Positions 39,789-50,500 of a DNA stretch of 64,000 nucleotides are shown piece after piece; position 1 is the stretch's first letter; every line of letters begins with the position of its first letter. The position numbers were made by a program, and so were the translations under genes. This DNA comes from Xylocopa sonorina. Its lineage: Eukaryota > Arthropoda > Insecta > Hymenoptera > Apidae. Below the pieces are notes generated by a model. The model did not search any database. It was given only the letters and a program-made list of their open reading frames with translations, and was not told where the DNA came from. The stretch spans positions 12,032,501 to 12,096,500 of the forward strand of contig NC_135199.1 in NCBI RefSeq assembly GCF_050948175.1, read 5' to 3'.

Positions 39789-40167
39789 TTAGGTTTCAGA
39801 GAGTTGCGCGCCACCCTAACGCACCGTGTACCAGAGGTCGCGGAGCAGGTCTCTGTTAACGCGTTCGCATGGCGGCGTGGAGTCGTCTCTTGGTCGATCT
39901 TTCGTGGTCGCGAACCAGAGACGGACGGAGATCGGTTATTCGAACGAGTGGAACTACTCCGTATAACTCACCCCCTCTATCTACACACTACTGCGCCAAA
40001 GCAGGGACTACAGATAGAGAGAGAGGCCGGAAAGGGTTCGAACAGGGCGAGGGTGGGACCGGGGCGCTACAATACTAGGCTTGTACGGACGTCAGTGTGC
40101 ACTTGGATACTGATTGGTCTGCGGGAATATTGGTCAAAGTGAGCTACAGGGAGGTTCCATAGGAGGT

Positions 40168-40209
40168 GCGGTGGTGATGGTGGTGGTGGTGGTGGTGATG
40201 GTGGTGCTG
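40168..40209. repeat. (GGT)n / GGTGAT repeat
   Basis: GGT units with GAT interruptions on the plus strand, between the candidate exons at 38-40.5 kb. Confidence 0.92.
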
Positions 40210-40353
40210 GCGCGCGGGGGAGCGAGAGGCGGGTTCGTCACTCACCGGGTGCAGCATCCGATTCGCCGCAACCGATAAATTGACGATCGACAGATACGCA
40301 CATCGACCATCTATTTGGCATTACAGAGACAGTGGATGCAGCCTGCCACTCAC

Positions 40354-40488
40354 CTGGAACAGAAATCAGAACGTGCCGGGTTAGGTGACGATGCTGTGTT
40401 ACGGCAATCCGTTTCCTGATCGAGACTGGTCAGGAGTAGCTTTCTTTTACACATCATATCATTTCTAGCACTCGATACAGTAGCTATT
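40354..40488 (-). other. Candidate small exon ending at a consensus donor
   Basis: The minus strand shows GTTCCAG|GTGAGT with the exon side ending at 40354. A possible acceptor AATCGTGCAG at about 40498-40489 would define a 135-base exon. The donor matches consensus fully, the acceptor has only a weak pyrimidine tract, and there is no open frame of note. Consensus donors occur elsewhere in the window by chance (for example at 45327), so this is tentative. Confidence 0.18.
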
Positions 40489-43400
40489 CTGCACGATTTA
40501 AAGTATAGGAAAGTATCGCGACGCTTGTACCATCGACTAAAGATTGCGATAAAGAATCTTTCAATTACGTACATATACATATTCCACTGTCATGCTTTAC
40601 AGAAGTACCGTTAGAAAAGAAATAGAGCAGGGTTGTCAACCAACAAGAAATACGTGGGATAATCCCAGAGCTAATCAGCTCGTGCATCAACATTCTCGTA
40701 GAATACCTAAGCATCAGTTAAACCACGTCGACGGTCCTTGGAATATTCTCGTCTTCTATGAACCCAACTAAACTCCCTCTCCCCTCGTCGATTCTCCAAG
40801 ACTTCTCCGAGCCACGTCGATTCCCTCTCGGCGAGGATTTAAAAAAAAAAATGTCGAACGGAGCCATTGACTCGCAGAAGCGGCGAGGCGAGGGAGGGTG
40901 GCGCAGCCGTTTCAAGGTTCCGCGATGTGTCGTCCATAGGTTCATATGTTGAACGTGTCGGGGACACGACGGGTCGGGTGGCCCGGCGCTGGTTCAGCTC
41001 CTTTTGTAATGGGATGAATGCACGTGGTGCCTTGTCCGGTTACACGCACGTTGAGCCCGGGCTTTCCTGGTGTCTGTATCTCGGGGATATCGATAGCCCG
41101 CGTTAAGAGCGAAGGGGTTGGGCCAGGGAGAGTCTTAGGGTGGAAACACGGGGCGCAGCGCGCATTGCCAATCCGGCACTGCCGGCGTGCGCCATCGCCA
41201 TCCCCTGGCTCTTCCTTTTTATAACGGTCCGCCACTTTCCTTCGACCGACCGATTCTTTCTTACAGCTCTTTGATGCTCACTCGACTCGACGACGAGCTG
41301 CGCGACGATTCGTAAAACTATTCTTCTCTTTTCGCCCGTTTCTCCTTTTCTTTTCGACCCTCGCGTTTCGTAGACTCCGAACGATCGACATATCTTTTTG
41401 GGAAAGTACAACGCTTTCTTGGCTTCTCGGTATAAATATATAATATATATATCGTTTCCTTCGTTTTATCCTTTTGTAGGGTTGAAATAAGCGCAGTTAG
41501 GAGATTGGAGGAAAGGAATGAATCGCGATTATATCCGCAAGAGGACTTCGATAAAGTTGTTTGCCCTGGCTACGTCGGCCGTCCTGTGACAAAGGCGGAT
41601 AAAGAAACGGAAAGGTGGAGAGGATGTTCCGAGCACTTGGCAAGGTCGGCACATTTTACAGCCGCAAACTCGCGCCAACTGTTCAATCTACCCGCTTATA
41701 CGACCTGCTTCTTTCGCTCGCCTCGGAATATCCCCGGCCCAAATCCACCGACGCTGGCTCGAGTTATTTCTTCCAAACCTATTGACCGATCCTCCCGCTG
41801 CCCTTTCAACCATTTCTTCGGTTCGCGCGTCTACATTTCCAAGGTAACAATACCACCGGCAAAGAACCACCGTGCAACTGAACGCGCAATTTGTTCGCGT
41901 TTCCTTCCCATTTTATTCGCGATTCCGCGCGTATATCGTACATTCTTCTTCTCTTCGACTTTGCGTCGCAATCGTACACGGCCACGCAGAACGTTCAGCG
42001 ATGTAACGATTTCGGTTACGTCACGAACGGATCAAAGTCTCTGGCGACTGGAGCTACACGGACGTGTAATCGACGTTTTTACACGTCGCGATAAAACATG
42101 GCGGCCGAAAGAAATATGTAAATATACGAGAAACCTGTCAACGGCTCTTCCCCTCTCCATTTTACGGTAGGTAGTACCCGGTATTCGAGCGGAATAATTT
42201 TAATCCGAACGGCAATCGGAACGGGAAACGGATCGTCGAAGGAACAGATAAAATGAATTCAAGGAGAATCTAACTAGGAACACCCTAGCGAGCGCACGGT
42301 TGTTTGTCCGCGGCTGTATTTCATTTTTCCAGCGAGTTTACTTTTCGGCCTAGAGTCACTTTCGCGTACGGACCCGGCTGCGCGACGTGTTTAAATGTAC
42401 GTACACACACGGAGGCGCGTTCCTCCTTCGCGCATTTATCAGGATTTCCGAAGGAAGCCGGAGTTTTTAAGCCGCAATAAATTCCCGTTCCCGCGTGCCT
42501 TTACCGTCGCGCGAGTCTAACGTTGCTTAAACCTCGCAAAAACCGAAAGCACGAATCTCGACGCGGCTAACGTAACCGGCCTCGCCTTCCCGCGAAAAGA
42601 GAATTCGAGATTGCTCCGCGAGTAATGGATTACCCTTGGCACGGACGGCGGTAGGCGGCTCGAAATATTGATTCGAATCTCGGGAGGGGTGTAATTCGAA
42701 GGGGCAGCTGGATCTCTGCGTTTACCGAAGATGAAACGCGTACGCGTCGATTGATCGAACGGAAACCACCACCCCCCGTCGTGCAGAAATCAGAGCGACC
42801 GGTCACGACTCGAGCGAGCGTTTAAGAAATCGAAACGCGGGAATCGAGAAAAAACGAGCGAGGGTAATATACACGTGCAAGGGCAACATTCTACGGTCGA
42901 GCACGAGGGGCACGAAGGGTTGCGAGTAAGCGAGATAAAGGGAGAGAAACGAAGAGGAACGGAGAGTAAAGGGATGGGGTTGAGCACGGAGCGGTTATTA
43001 TCTATCGCTCTCGTTACCACAGGTTGCTCGTAAACCGGCCGCATCAAGAGGGTGGGGCGTTTGGGTTGGAGAGCAAAAGCATAGGTAGGTAGATACCGGT
43101 ACTCATATCGTTGTCGTCGTCCCGTACCCTTTGCCCGCCGCCACGGTTAAACCCCGCTCTTTCCCTCTTTCCTCGCTATTCTCATCGGTTACCCCTGCTG
43201 GATATCGCGCATCGTGCGAATGGACTGTCGCGTCGAGGGGCTACTTGAAAAATCTCAACTTACGAGCGTCTTCCTTCCAACGATCCGCCATCGATGCCGA
43301 TTGCATTTCACCCCTTTTCCTTTATTACCGTTGTCCCTCGTGCACGGAGCGGAGAACATTTTCTGTTCGTTTCACAAGTGCTGTCTGAGATTTTGTCTCG

Positions 43401-44174
43401 ATCAACGGGAAGGTACAGGTTGACGATGACTTTTCCAAATTTAGTTAGTCGAGGTTTACGAATTGGAGGAATTCTCGTTGAAGAGTGAGACACGTTCAAC
43501 GTATTTATCGAGAGGTTATCCGTTTCATCGGAACGCCGAGGTATCACCACTGGAACTATTCCCACCTACCACCGAGCGGGAAGAAAAAAAAAAGCCCCTC
43601 CACCCACACTCTCGAAGCATGAAACGCGTCGCAGGATGAAAAAGAAAAAAGTCGAACAAGCCCGAGTCCCCGGCCGGCATAGAGAGGAACGCACCGACAC
43701 GTCGGCCCATAATTTCAACGCGTTCGCAGTCTATAAACGCGTAGGAAACACAATGATGATCGATATTTCAAGTCGGAGCGAGGCGCGCGAGCGGCGAGGA
43801 ACGCGACGCGGCAAGAAGCGAAAGAGAGACACGCGGCGGTGGCGAGGGGCGTCGGGACGGCCGGGAGGAGGTTCGCAGAAGCATCGGATTGAGATCGAGT
43901 CGCAGGTTTTTTATCAGGGCGACGTTGCACGAGCGCGAATTGCGCGTAACCCCCGCGGGGCAACAGCACGCCCGTCGCGACAGGGGGCAGCACCAACACC
44001 GTACACCGGACCCGATACTGCGTGGTGTGTAGTTGCTGCGAGCAGCCGCTGCACCAGGAACTCATAAATCTCCGGGGATATAGATGGCTCTAGTGTCGCG
44101 TGAGGTTGCAAGCTACCCCATGCAGGGTGCCATGGAACGCCCTCCCGCCCCTACTCTATCCCCGTATCCAACCC

Positions 44175-44178
<4 letters not shown>
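40489..44178. other. Intergenic Hox-complex DNA, no gene recognised
   Basis: Mostly CpG-rich unique sequence. The longest frame (41505-42170) has no recognisable domain. Nothing else is identifiable apart from short homopolymers. Confidence 0.65.

Positions 44179-44209
<31 letters not shown>
44179..44209. repeat. (CT)n microsatellite
   Basis: About fifteen CT units on the plus strand followed by CCCTCCCTCCCT. Confidence 0.97.
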
Positions 44210-44213
<4 letters not shown>

Positions 44214-44864
44214 CCTCCCTTTCTCCAATTTTCTCTCACGCAAAGTCCTCCTCGTCTATCCGAGTCCGAGCTAAGCTCCATCGGTCTTCCTCCGTTCGAG
44301 AACGCGTCGAATTACCGGAATCCCACCTTCGAAACCAAAGGTGGCCCCTCTCTCTTGTTCTCTCCTTCCCTCTCTTCTCTTCCTCTTCGCTATCGGAACG
44401 TCGCGATATTTCACATCGTTCCGTACAGTTTGCAGCTGACTACACGGGGCCCTTGCAGCGGACCAATGCTTATCGAGCGACCATCAAGTTTGATACCAAG
44501 ATGAAATTGTTTGAGAAAAGAGGCGGTTGATCTACGCTGATCCGTGGTACAGGGACTCTCTAGCGAACGGAATGGCTTCGTCCGCCCACGCACGATTATG
44601 GAAGATTCCTATGGCGCGCGTCTCGTCGACGATAGGGATGTTCCGAATCAAGTAAAAGAAGAGTACGCATCCCATTACTTTAGTATAGAATGAATACTCG
44701 TATTTAATGCAAAAGTAAATTGCTAGCACAGCAAATGATTTGTGATGTTTAAGTAGTTTACATTTCAGAAAAGTATTCTTTCATTAACATAATTAAACGT
44801 AAAACACCATTACGTTTTGATTCGATACCAATTACAGTATCGCAAACCCTTCCAGGTTTTTCTT

Positions 44865-45035
44865 GGTTGTTTTTGTGGGGGTGGGGGCTCTCTGTTTTAT
44901 AGAGAGTTGGTTGCTATTGTGGGGGTGGGGGCTCTCCTTTAAGGAGAGTTTTGGTTGCTTTTGTGGGGGGGTGGGGAAGCCATTGCTTGGCTCGCAGTTT
45001 TGGGTTGTTTTGTGGGGGTGGGTTGGGGTTTCGCA
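44865..45035. repeat. G-rich tandem array, unit about 44 bp
   Basis: Three to four degenerate copies begin at about 44865, 44909, 44953 and 45004. Each has GGTTGYTNTTGT followed by GGGGGTGGGGG on the plus strand. The first two copies continue into a short hairpin (CTCTCT..AGAGAG; CTCTCCTTTAAGGAGAG). Clustered G4-G6 runs give strong potential for G-quadruplex formation. The sequence is unlike the flanking DNA and lies close to the piggyBac-like element. Confidence 0.8.
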
Positions 45036-45056
45036 GGGTCGCAAGGGTTAGGGTGC

Positions 45057-45140
45057 GCATGCCAGGGGTATCAGGGCCAGGGTTTGCATGCTAGGGGTAC
45101 CAGGGCAGGGTTCGCATGCTAGGGGTACCAGGGGTTAGGG
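45057..45140. repeat. Tandem array, unit 28-29 bp, with GCATGC and GGTACC palindromes
   Basis: Three copies start at 45057, 45086 and 45114. Each reads GCATGCYAGGGGTAYCAGGG followed by a short G-rich spacer. Periods are 29 and 28 bases, with few differences, so the duplication looks fairly recent. It follows directly on the G-rich array and may be part of the same inserted unit. Confidence 0.85.
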
Positions 45141-45420
45141 CGCTGGGGCAGGGGTATTGCTCCGTAAACGGATTTCCATCAAGGCAGGGGCGCCTTTGAT
45201 GGCATTCCTAGGCTATCGTTAATACGATATGCCTTGCGATATGTCTACGCATGATCGCCAAAAAATGGTCAGATGCACAGGGGAGGGCTGTGGTCTTGCA
45301 TCGACAGCTCCTGTCACCGATGACTCACCTTATATACACTGCGGTGACAACTGTCTCGCGCGAGAAAGAGTTAATTGTCGCGGCCACCTGGCGGCCACGA
45401 GATTTATTACCATAGGCTAT

Positions 45421-45500
45421 AATCCGCGATTTTCGGTCTTATTAGGGTGGTGCTACGCGCTAGGTGCCTGCCAGCTTTGTGCGTAGGTTCGATTCCCATC
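45421..45500 (+). other. tRNA-like / Pol III B-box remnant
   Basis: GGTTCGATTCC at 45486-45496 is an exact match to the Pol III internal B-box. An A-box-like TTAGGGTGGTG lies about 50 bases upstream, at 45440-45450. The T-stem (GTAGG/CCCAT) has one mismatch and a G-T pair, and no acceptor stem can be formed, so this is not a working tRNA gene. A decayed tRNA-derived SINE or tRNA fragment is possible, given the repeats on either side. Confidence 0.25.
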
Positions 45501-45794
45501 CAATCAATACGAGTACATACGCGATATTTTTATTTCGATACTAAATATTTTTAATACCAAAACTTTCGTCTGCGTTATCTATGCGATGTAAAGGAAAAAG
45601 TTTTCTTATCAAACAAATCGATACGAAATAATATTGATACGAAAATACATATAAAATCAGCATAAGCAGTGTATAATGATACCTTCAATGAATTATAAAA
45701 CAAGTATTTGTCTTTAATACAGTAGAATGGAACGCTACTAAGAAAATATAATACGATGAAGAAACTATTACCGTAATAAAATAAAAAAAAACTG

Positions 45795-46360
45795 CTAACC
45801 CTTTGCGCTCGAACGACAACTCTCACTCGCCACGATGTTTCGCGTGGCAATTCGAGCGGCTGTATTTATGCTGAATTTCGTTATCCCCAATTGATAGAAG
45901 CGAAACATTGGTTCGGGAATAGATCCCTTAGGCTGTTTCTGTTTTCGGTTGGAAAGTGACATTGTGACGTCAATTGGGGATTAAGATAAAAGTCCTCTAC
46001 GACTGTAGTCGCATATCCAGCGTTAGTACAGCTTCGACGATCGAAGCAAGCACACATATCGCGAAATTTTGCGCCATTCGCTTAAAAGTTTTATATAGTG
46101 ATGTAGTATCGGGTGTGAGGAATAGAAAAATTAGTGTAATAGACGGAGAACCTGGAAGTAACAACGATGGACCCACAAAATTCCGGCAATTCAGAATGTC
46201 TTGGTAAGTGTTTATGTAAAACATCACACGAAACGCAGCTACAGAACTTGAACTCCGACAATTATGTTTTTCAAATCTCTATATAAATTCATTTATGCGC
46301 GAAATCGTCTCGAGTTGCAGTACCGCCTGACTGAAAAACCAGTCGAACGCAAAGAGTTAA
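45795..46360. mobile_element. Decayed piggyBac-like element with TTAA-type flanks
   Basis: The left end reads CTAA|CCCTTTGCGCTCGA (45795-45812). The right end, reverse-complemented, reads TTAA|CTCTTTGCGTTCGA (46360-46343). The 14-base termini match at 12 positions, and TTAA target duplications with CCCTTTG-like ends are typical of piggyBac-family elements; the left CTAA would be a mutated TTAA. Each end has a sub-terminal hairpin (GCCACG..CGTGGC on the left, GACTG..CAGTC on the right). The 558-bp interior is too short for a transposase of about 600 residues. It contains a short frame from 46167 starting MDPQNSGNSECLG, which may be the remnant of a transposase N-terminus; I cannot confirm that. 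Non-autonomous or internally deleted copy is the best reading. Confidence 0.65.
46167..46286 (+). pseudogene. Short frame inside the piggyBac-like element
   Basis: An ATG preceded by AACAACG opens a frame of about 39 codons (MDPQNSGNSECLGKCLCKTS...) that ends at TAA. TTG|GTAAGTG at 46200-46207 could be a splice donor within it. It has no recognisable domain. Its place inside a TTAA-flanked element suggests the truncated start of a transposase gene, but this is a guess from position, and it may simply be a chance frame. Confidence 0.25.
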
Positions 46361-47464
46361 TTCAGATTTGCTGTAAACTGACATGGATAATCTCTTGTCT
46401 AGATACTGAATAAACGGCTACACTTTTTTCTCGATACAAGTTCTACTAATTCTGTGTTCGAACATAGTGAAATAAGAAAAACTGTTGGATAGGCGTTAAA
46501 AATCGAACCCTTCGACGACGAAACATCAACGGTGGCCAGGAAATGGGGAATCTCTGACGTGCCCCCGCAGTGTTTACACCTTCGACAGTTCGAAGCGTTC
46601 CCGCACGGTCGAAATATTACCGTATCGTGCCGAAGAGTGATATCGCCGGGTAATATATCGTTTCGCGTGTTTTATAGCGGCGCGCACTCGCCCTTACGAG
46701 GTGGGTGTACCTGGCGGTGCTGACGGCTGCGCCGGTTGCGATGCGGTCGGGGGATAATATCGGACGGAAGGCAGCCGCGAGATCTTCCTCGAGCCGAAAG
46801 GGAAACAGAGAGCGTTCGGATGTTTGGTAGAGCGGAGGAGCGTAGGGCGGCAGTGACAGTCGCAGGAAACAGGACAAGCCTCTGCGGTTCGTCTGTATCA
46901 ACGAGTCGGGGTCAGTGGAAATAAACATGCACGCGCGTTAAGCCAGTGATCAGACGCAGCAGCGTCCTGACTGCTACCGTCGTCGCAGATGTCGGTCAAT
47001 TACACCGGCTGTAAATGGTAATCGCGAGGGCCCGTTCGAACGCGGCTCATCCGCAGCCGTAACTGAAGCTACGGTCGCACCCCTCGACGGAACGCGGAAT
47101 GATATCGTGTGGCGAACGTCCGCGGGTCGTCGCGGTACTTAAACAGAGATCGAACGTCGCGGTGGGAATTGGCCAGATTCGATCTGAACTGGCGATATTT
47201 TCGAGTAACTAGGGGTATCGTATCTCCGGTCTCTCGGTTCGGGACGCGCCGGGAGAAATGCGGGAATACCTATAAGCCAACAGCGCGAAAGAGCGCCCTG
47301 CCGAGCCAGAACTGCATGTTGGTACGGCTCCAGTGTAGGAGTAAAACGAGCACATAGGTCTGAGAAGCAGCGGGAGGAAGAGAAGTCGGTGTAGGAAGAG
47401 GAACGGCCGATGGCGGAGGGAAAGAGAGGACGGGACGAGGTGGTACGCGGGTCCAAGGGCCAGA

Positions 47465-47526
47465 AAGCCAGAAACCAAGCAAGCCAGCGAGCCAGCCAGT
47501 CGGACCAGCCAGCCAGCCGAGCCAGA
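47465..47526. repeat. (AGCC)n imperfect repeat
   Basis: AGCCAGCCAG-type units with interruptions on the plus strand. Confidence 0.85.
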
Positions 47527-50500
47527 GAAAGGAGAGAGGACGACGCCGATGATGAATCACCCGCCAGGAGTGAGCAGGAGTAAAGGAGAGAGGAGCGCAA
47601 TAAGAGGACGAGCCACGCAAAAAAAGGTTCAACGCTGGAACGCGCTAGAGCGAGTCGCTAACCGACTTATCTACACATCGGTGTACCAAGCCATCCACGA
47701 CGCCGTTGTGTAATGGGCCATACGCCGGTATTTCGGTTGTTCGAGTCGAGCAAGCCATCCCGGCGACTGAGAATAATCTCGTGACACTTCTCGATCGTTG
47801 CCAGGCTGACGAACCGAGGGGATAAGAAAAGATGAGAACAAGGGCTGACCAATCCTTGACACCGTTGCGCGGTGTTGTTTCGCGTTGGTATTTCGAACGT
47901 TTCGGTCAAGGAAAGTTCGTTAGGCGAGCGGAGTAACGGCGAGACGAGAGTAACGGCGGCGGTTAGACAGAAGGGGTGGAAGAGAGGAACGAGCGAGCGT
48001 CCGAAGAAATCGTGAAGAGAAGTAATCGGTATCGGGGAAAACTGAATCCTTCCCGTGGGCACGTGAGCGAAGAAAATCCGAGGGGTCGAGAGTTTCCGTC
48101 GCCGAGGAAATTGGGTTCGTCGTCGCGGGCGCCGGCCGTGGGGTAGAACGAGGAAGCGAAAAGAAGTTCCCGGTATCATCAAAGACCGCGCGGATCGCCG
48201 GCGCGGGCCTGTGGACGTGCGCACACCGATACGCTTTATATAGAAGTTGCGTTCGCTCGGTCACGGGTAATGGTTTTACGAGCGTCAAGGGTGATATAAA
48301 GAAAATGAAAAACACACCGGAGCTGCTGCCAACATGCGCGGGATATAACTACGCTCCGTCGCGCCCCTCCCAAGCCGGTTCACCGCTCCTTCTTCTTAAG
48401 TTTATACACTACCCGAGTGGAAAGAGAGTCACCTAAAAATTCTAGCCCGACCGGCCTCCCTATCCTTCTACGCCCGGCGATTTAACTCCCCGCGGAGTGC
48501 GTCGCAATTAGTTCTCATATTTCGCCACCGTTCGCACCGCTGCTCCCTGAACTTTTAACGCGCGCGCACGCGCGCGCAATACCGCGGCCATGATTTACTC
48601 GCGTAGCCAAGAAGAGCATAAACTTTCCCTCCAAACTTTTATTCCATTGTCCGTTTTTAGTTGAAAACGAATAAATTACCGCGACCGCGGCCTGATGCGA
48701 GAATAATCTCTCGGGGGATCGAGCGGGACTCCCTCCAACTCCTATCGTGATTTACAAAGATGCGCAACTTTCCAGGACTAGCAGAATAGTTCAAGTGGCG
48801 TCGTAAACCCTTTTTTCCCTTGCTTCGTATCGTCGAACGAGCATTATCTTACCCCTTGCGCGGTAATTATCTTCCGTGCCTTATTAACTTCCATTCCCTT
48901 CCTCCCTGTGTGTTCCTCTGCGCATAATTTTAAGTAACTCCGAAGACGGACGGTAGAATTGGGTGAATCCTCGGTTGTTTTTCAACTTTTCCCACGGCTA
49001 GGAAGTGCATCTTTCCAGAGGGTTGGCGCCCCGTCGAGTGTATCGCAATTAGGCGGCCAGTTCACTCTGGCCATCGTCTGCTCGTAAAGTCGCTCGCCTT
49101 TATGCGCGACTAGCGGACGCGGGAAAGTTTTGCGGGGACTCGAAACTCTCGAAAGTAGTCGGTCCAATGTCGCGATGCGTGTAAGTGGGTTGCGAGCGGG
49201 GACGTCGCACAAGAGGGAAGCTGATGCGAGCGAGGGTTCCTGGGCCGCGTACAATGAACGCGGATGCACGAGGAATCTTTGTAACTCGTGGACACGGTGA
49301 AGAAACGCGTTAACGCCACCTATAACTCACGCTTCGAACATCTGCGCGGCCAATAAAATTTGTCCAACTTCCTCGATACTTTTTACCATTATTCCTTCGC
49401 GACACGTTTCTGATGTAACACGTGCTTCAAGTGTAAAAAATTGAATGCCACGTTCAGCGGGATATGAAATCATAAAAGAACGACGACGAGCGCCGACGAA
49501 ATAGAAAGAAAAGACGAAACTATTAACGCGCGACAGTCGGCCGAAGTGCGAATCGCGAAATCGACGGAAGTCGGCTGCGGCGCGGATAAAGACATTAATC
49601 TCGTTTCCGCGATAAAGTAATGCGAACAATGATAAATTCCGCGCGGGATATTTATTACGTGCGCGCGGGCGCTCGTGGTCAAGGAACATTTAGCTCGTAC
49701 CACTTTATTTCAACGCGATCTCGCTCCCGGGTGGTCTGTATAAATAAGCAGCCGTCCGAAACTGGAAACGGTTCGGCCGAGGCTGGGCTCCGCCGCTGGC
49801 CGATCCCTATTCGACGGTCCCCGGCTACGATTTTCACGCGTTTACTTTTTAATTAAGCGTCGGCCACGGCCGCGTTATCGCCAGGCGATTATTCCTCGCG
49901 CCACCCATTGCGATTGATGGACAACGCGAGCGAGCCGCGGACATTCCTGCCGCGTTAAACGAACCGTGTAATCGCGCACACGAGACACGTAGCAGAAATC
50001 CAGCCGTGCCGCGCGCACCCGACCGCTGCCCGTTGCTTTTTCACCCAACGGGACGAAGAAGGCGTAAAACTGCTCGTGAAACGTTTGTCGCGGCTCCTTT
50101 GCCGCGCGACAACTCGTGAAACGGTTAACGCGCTCACGGTCTCGTTTTCTTCCCTCCTCAGCTACTCCCTACTTGCTGGCTAACATCTTACGCGGGGAGG
50201 GATTTATGAATCGCGGAATTTTTAATACCCTTTCAGTGAACTTCCTGTACGAGAGATCGTTCGTTCTCCCGCCGTAGATGGTGGGGCCACGGTTGGACGG
50301 ACGTTCAACTGGAGCCATTTTGTTCCAAAACAGAACTCTCTCCGTGGCGAGGTATTTTACGCGAGCAGCGGTACGAAGGAAGTAAAAAGAGATCGAGTAA
50401 TGGATATATAGGTATATCGATGACGGATGGAAAAATGAAGTAGTTATGCAAGATAATTTGGCAACGTCGCAGCAGCCATCACGTTGTAGCACGAAAAGAG

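Larger units (their letters stand above)
38040..40007 (-). other. Candidate minus-strand terminal exon / distal 3' UTR
   Basis: This roughly 2-kb block is richer in A and T than the flanking DNA and has no convincing reading frame. On the minus strand it starts after CTCTCTCTATCTGTAG (acceptor AG at 40009-40008, good pyrimidine tract). It ends near an AATAAA at 38067-38062 that is followed by a U-rich stretch (CGTCTTTTCGCTTTTTTTT). A consensus donor CCAG|GTGAGT lies 350 bases upstream at 40354/40353. It contains one 8-mer seed match for miR-iab-4-5p and one for miR-iab-8-5p. Being on the Ubx strand and downstream of Ubx, it could be a distal Ubx 3' UTR exon or the end of a separate non-coding RNA. 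It might also be an AT-rich spacer; no transcript evidence is available here. Confidence 0.33.

Noticed and set aside
41505..42170. 221-codon open frame on the plus strand
   Set aside because: No recognisable domain or family; composition matches the surrounding non-coding DNA, and no splice or promoter context supports it.
45322..45330. Perfect donor AAG|GTGAGT on the minus strand
   Set aside because: It lies in the repeat island with no exon-like sequence before it. It shows that such 9-mers occur by chance here.
45229..45486. 85-codon frame with several Cys and His
   Set aside because: The Cys/His spacing fits no zinc-binding motif I know, and the frame spans the tRNA-like fragment in the repeat island.
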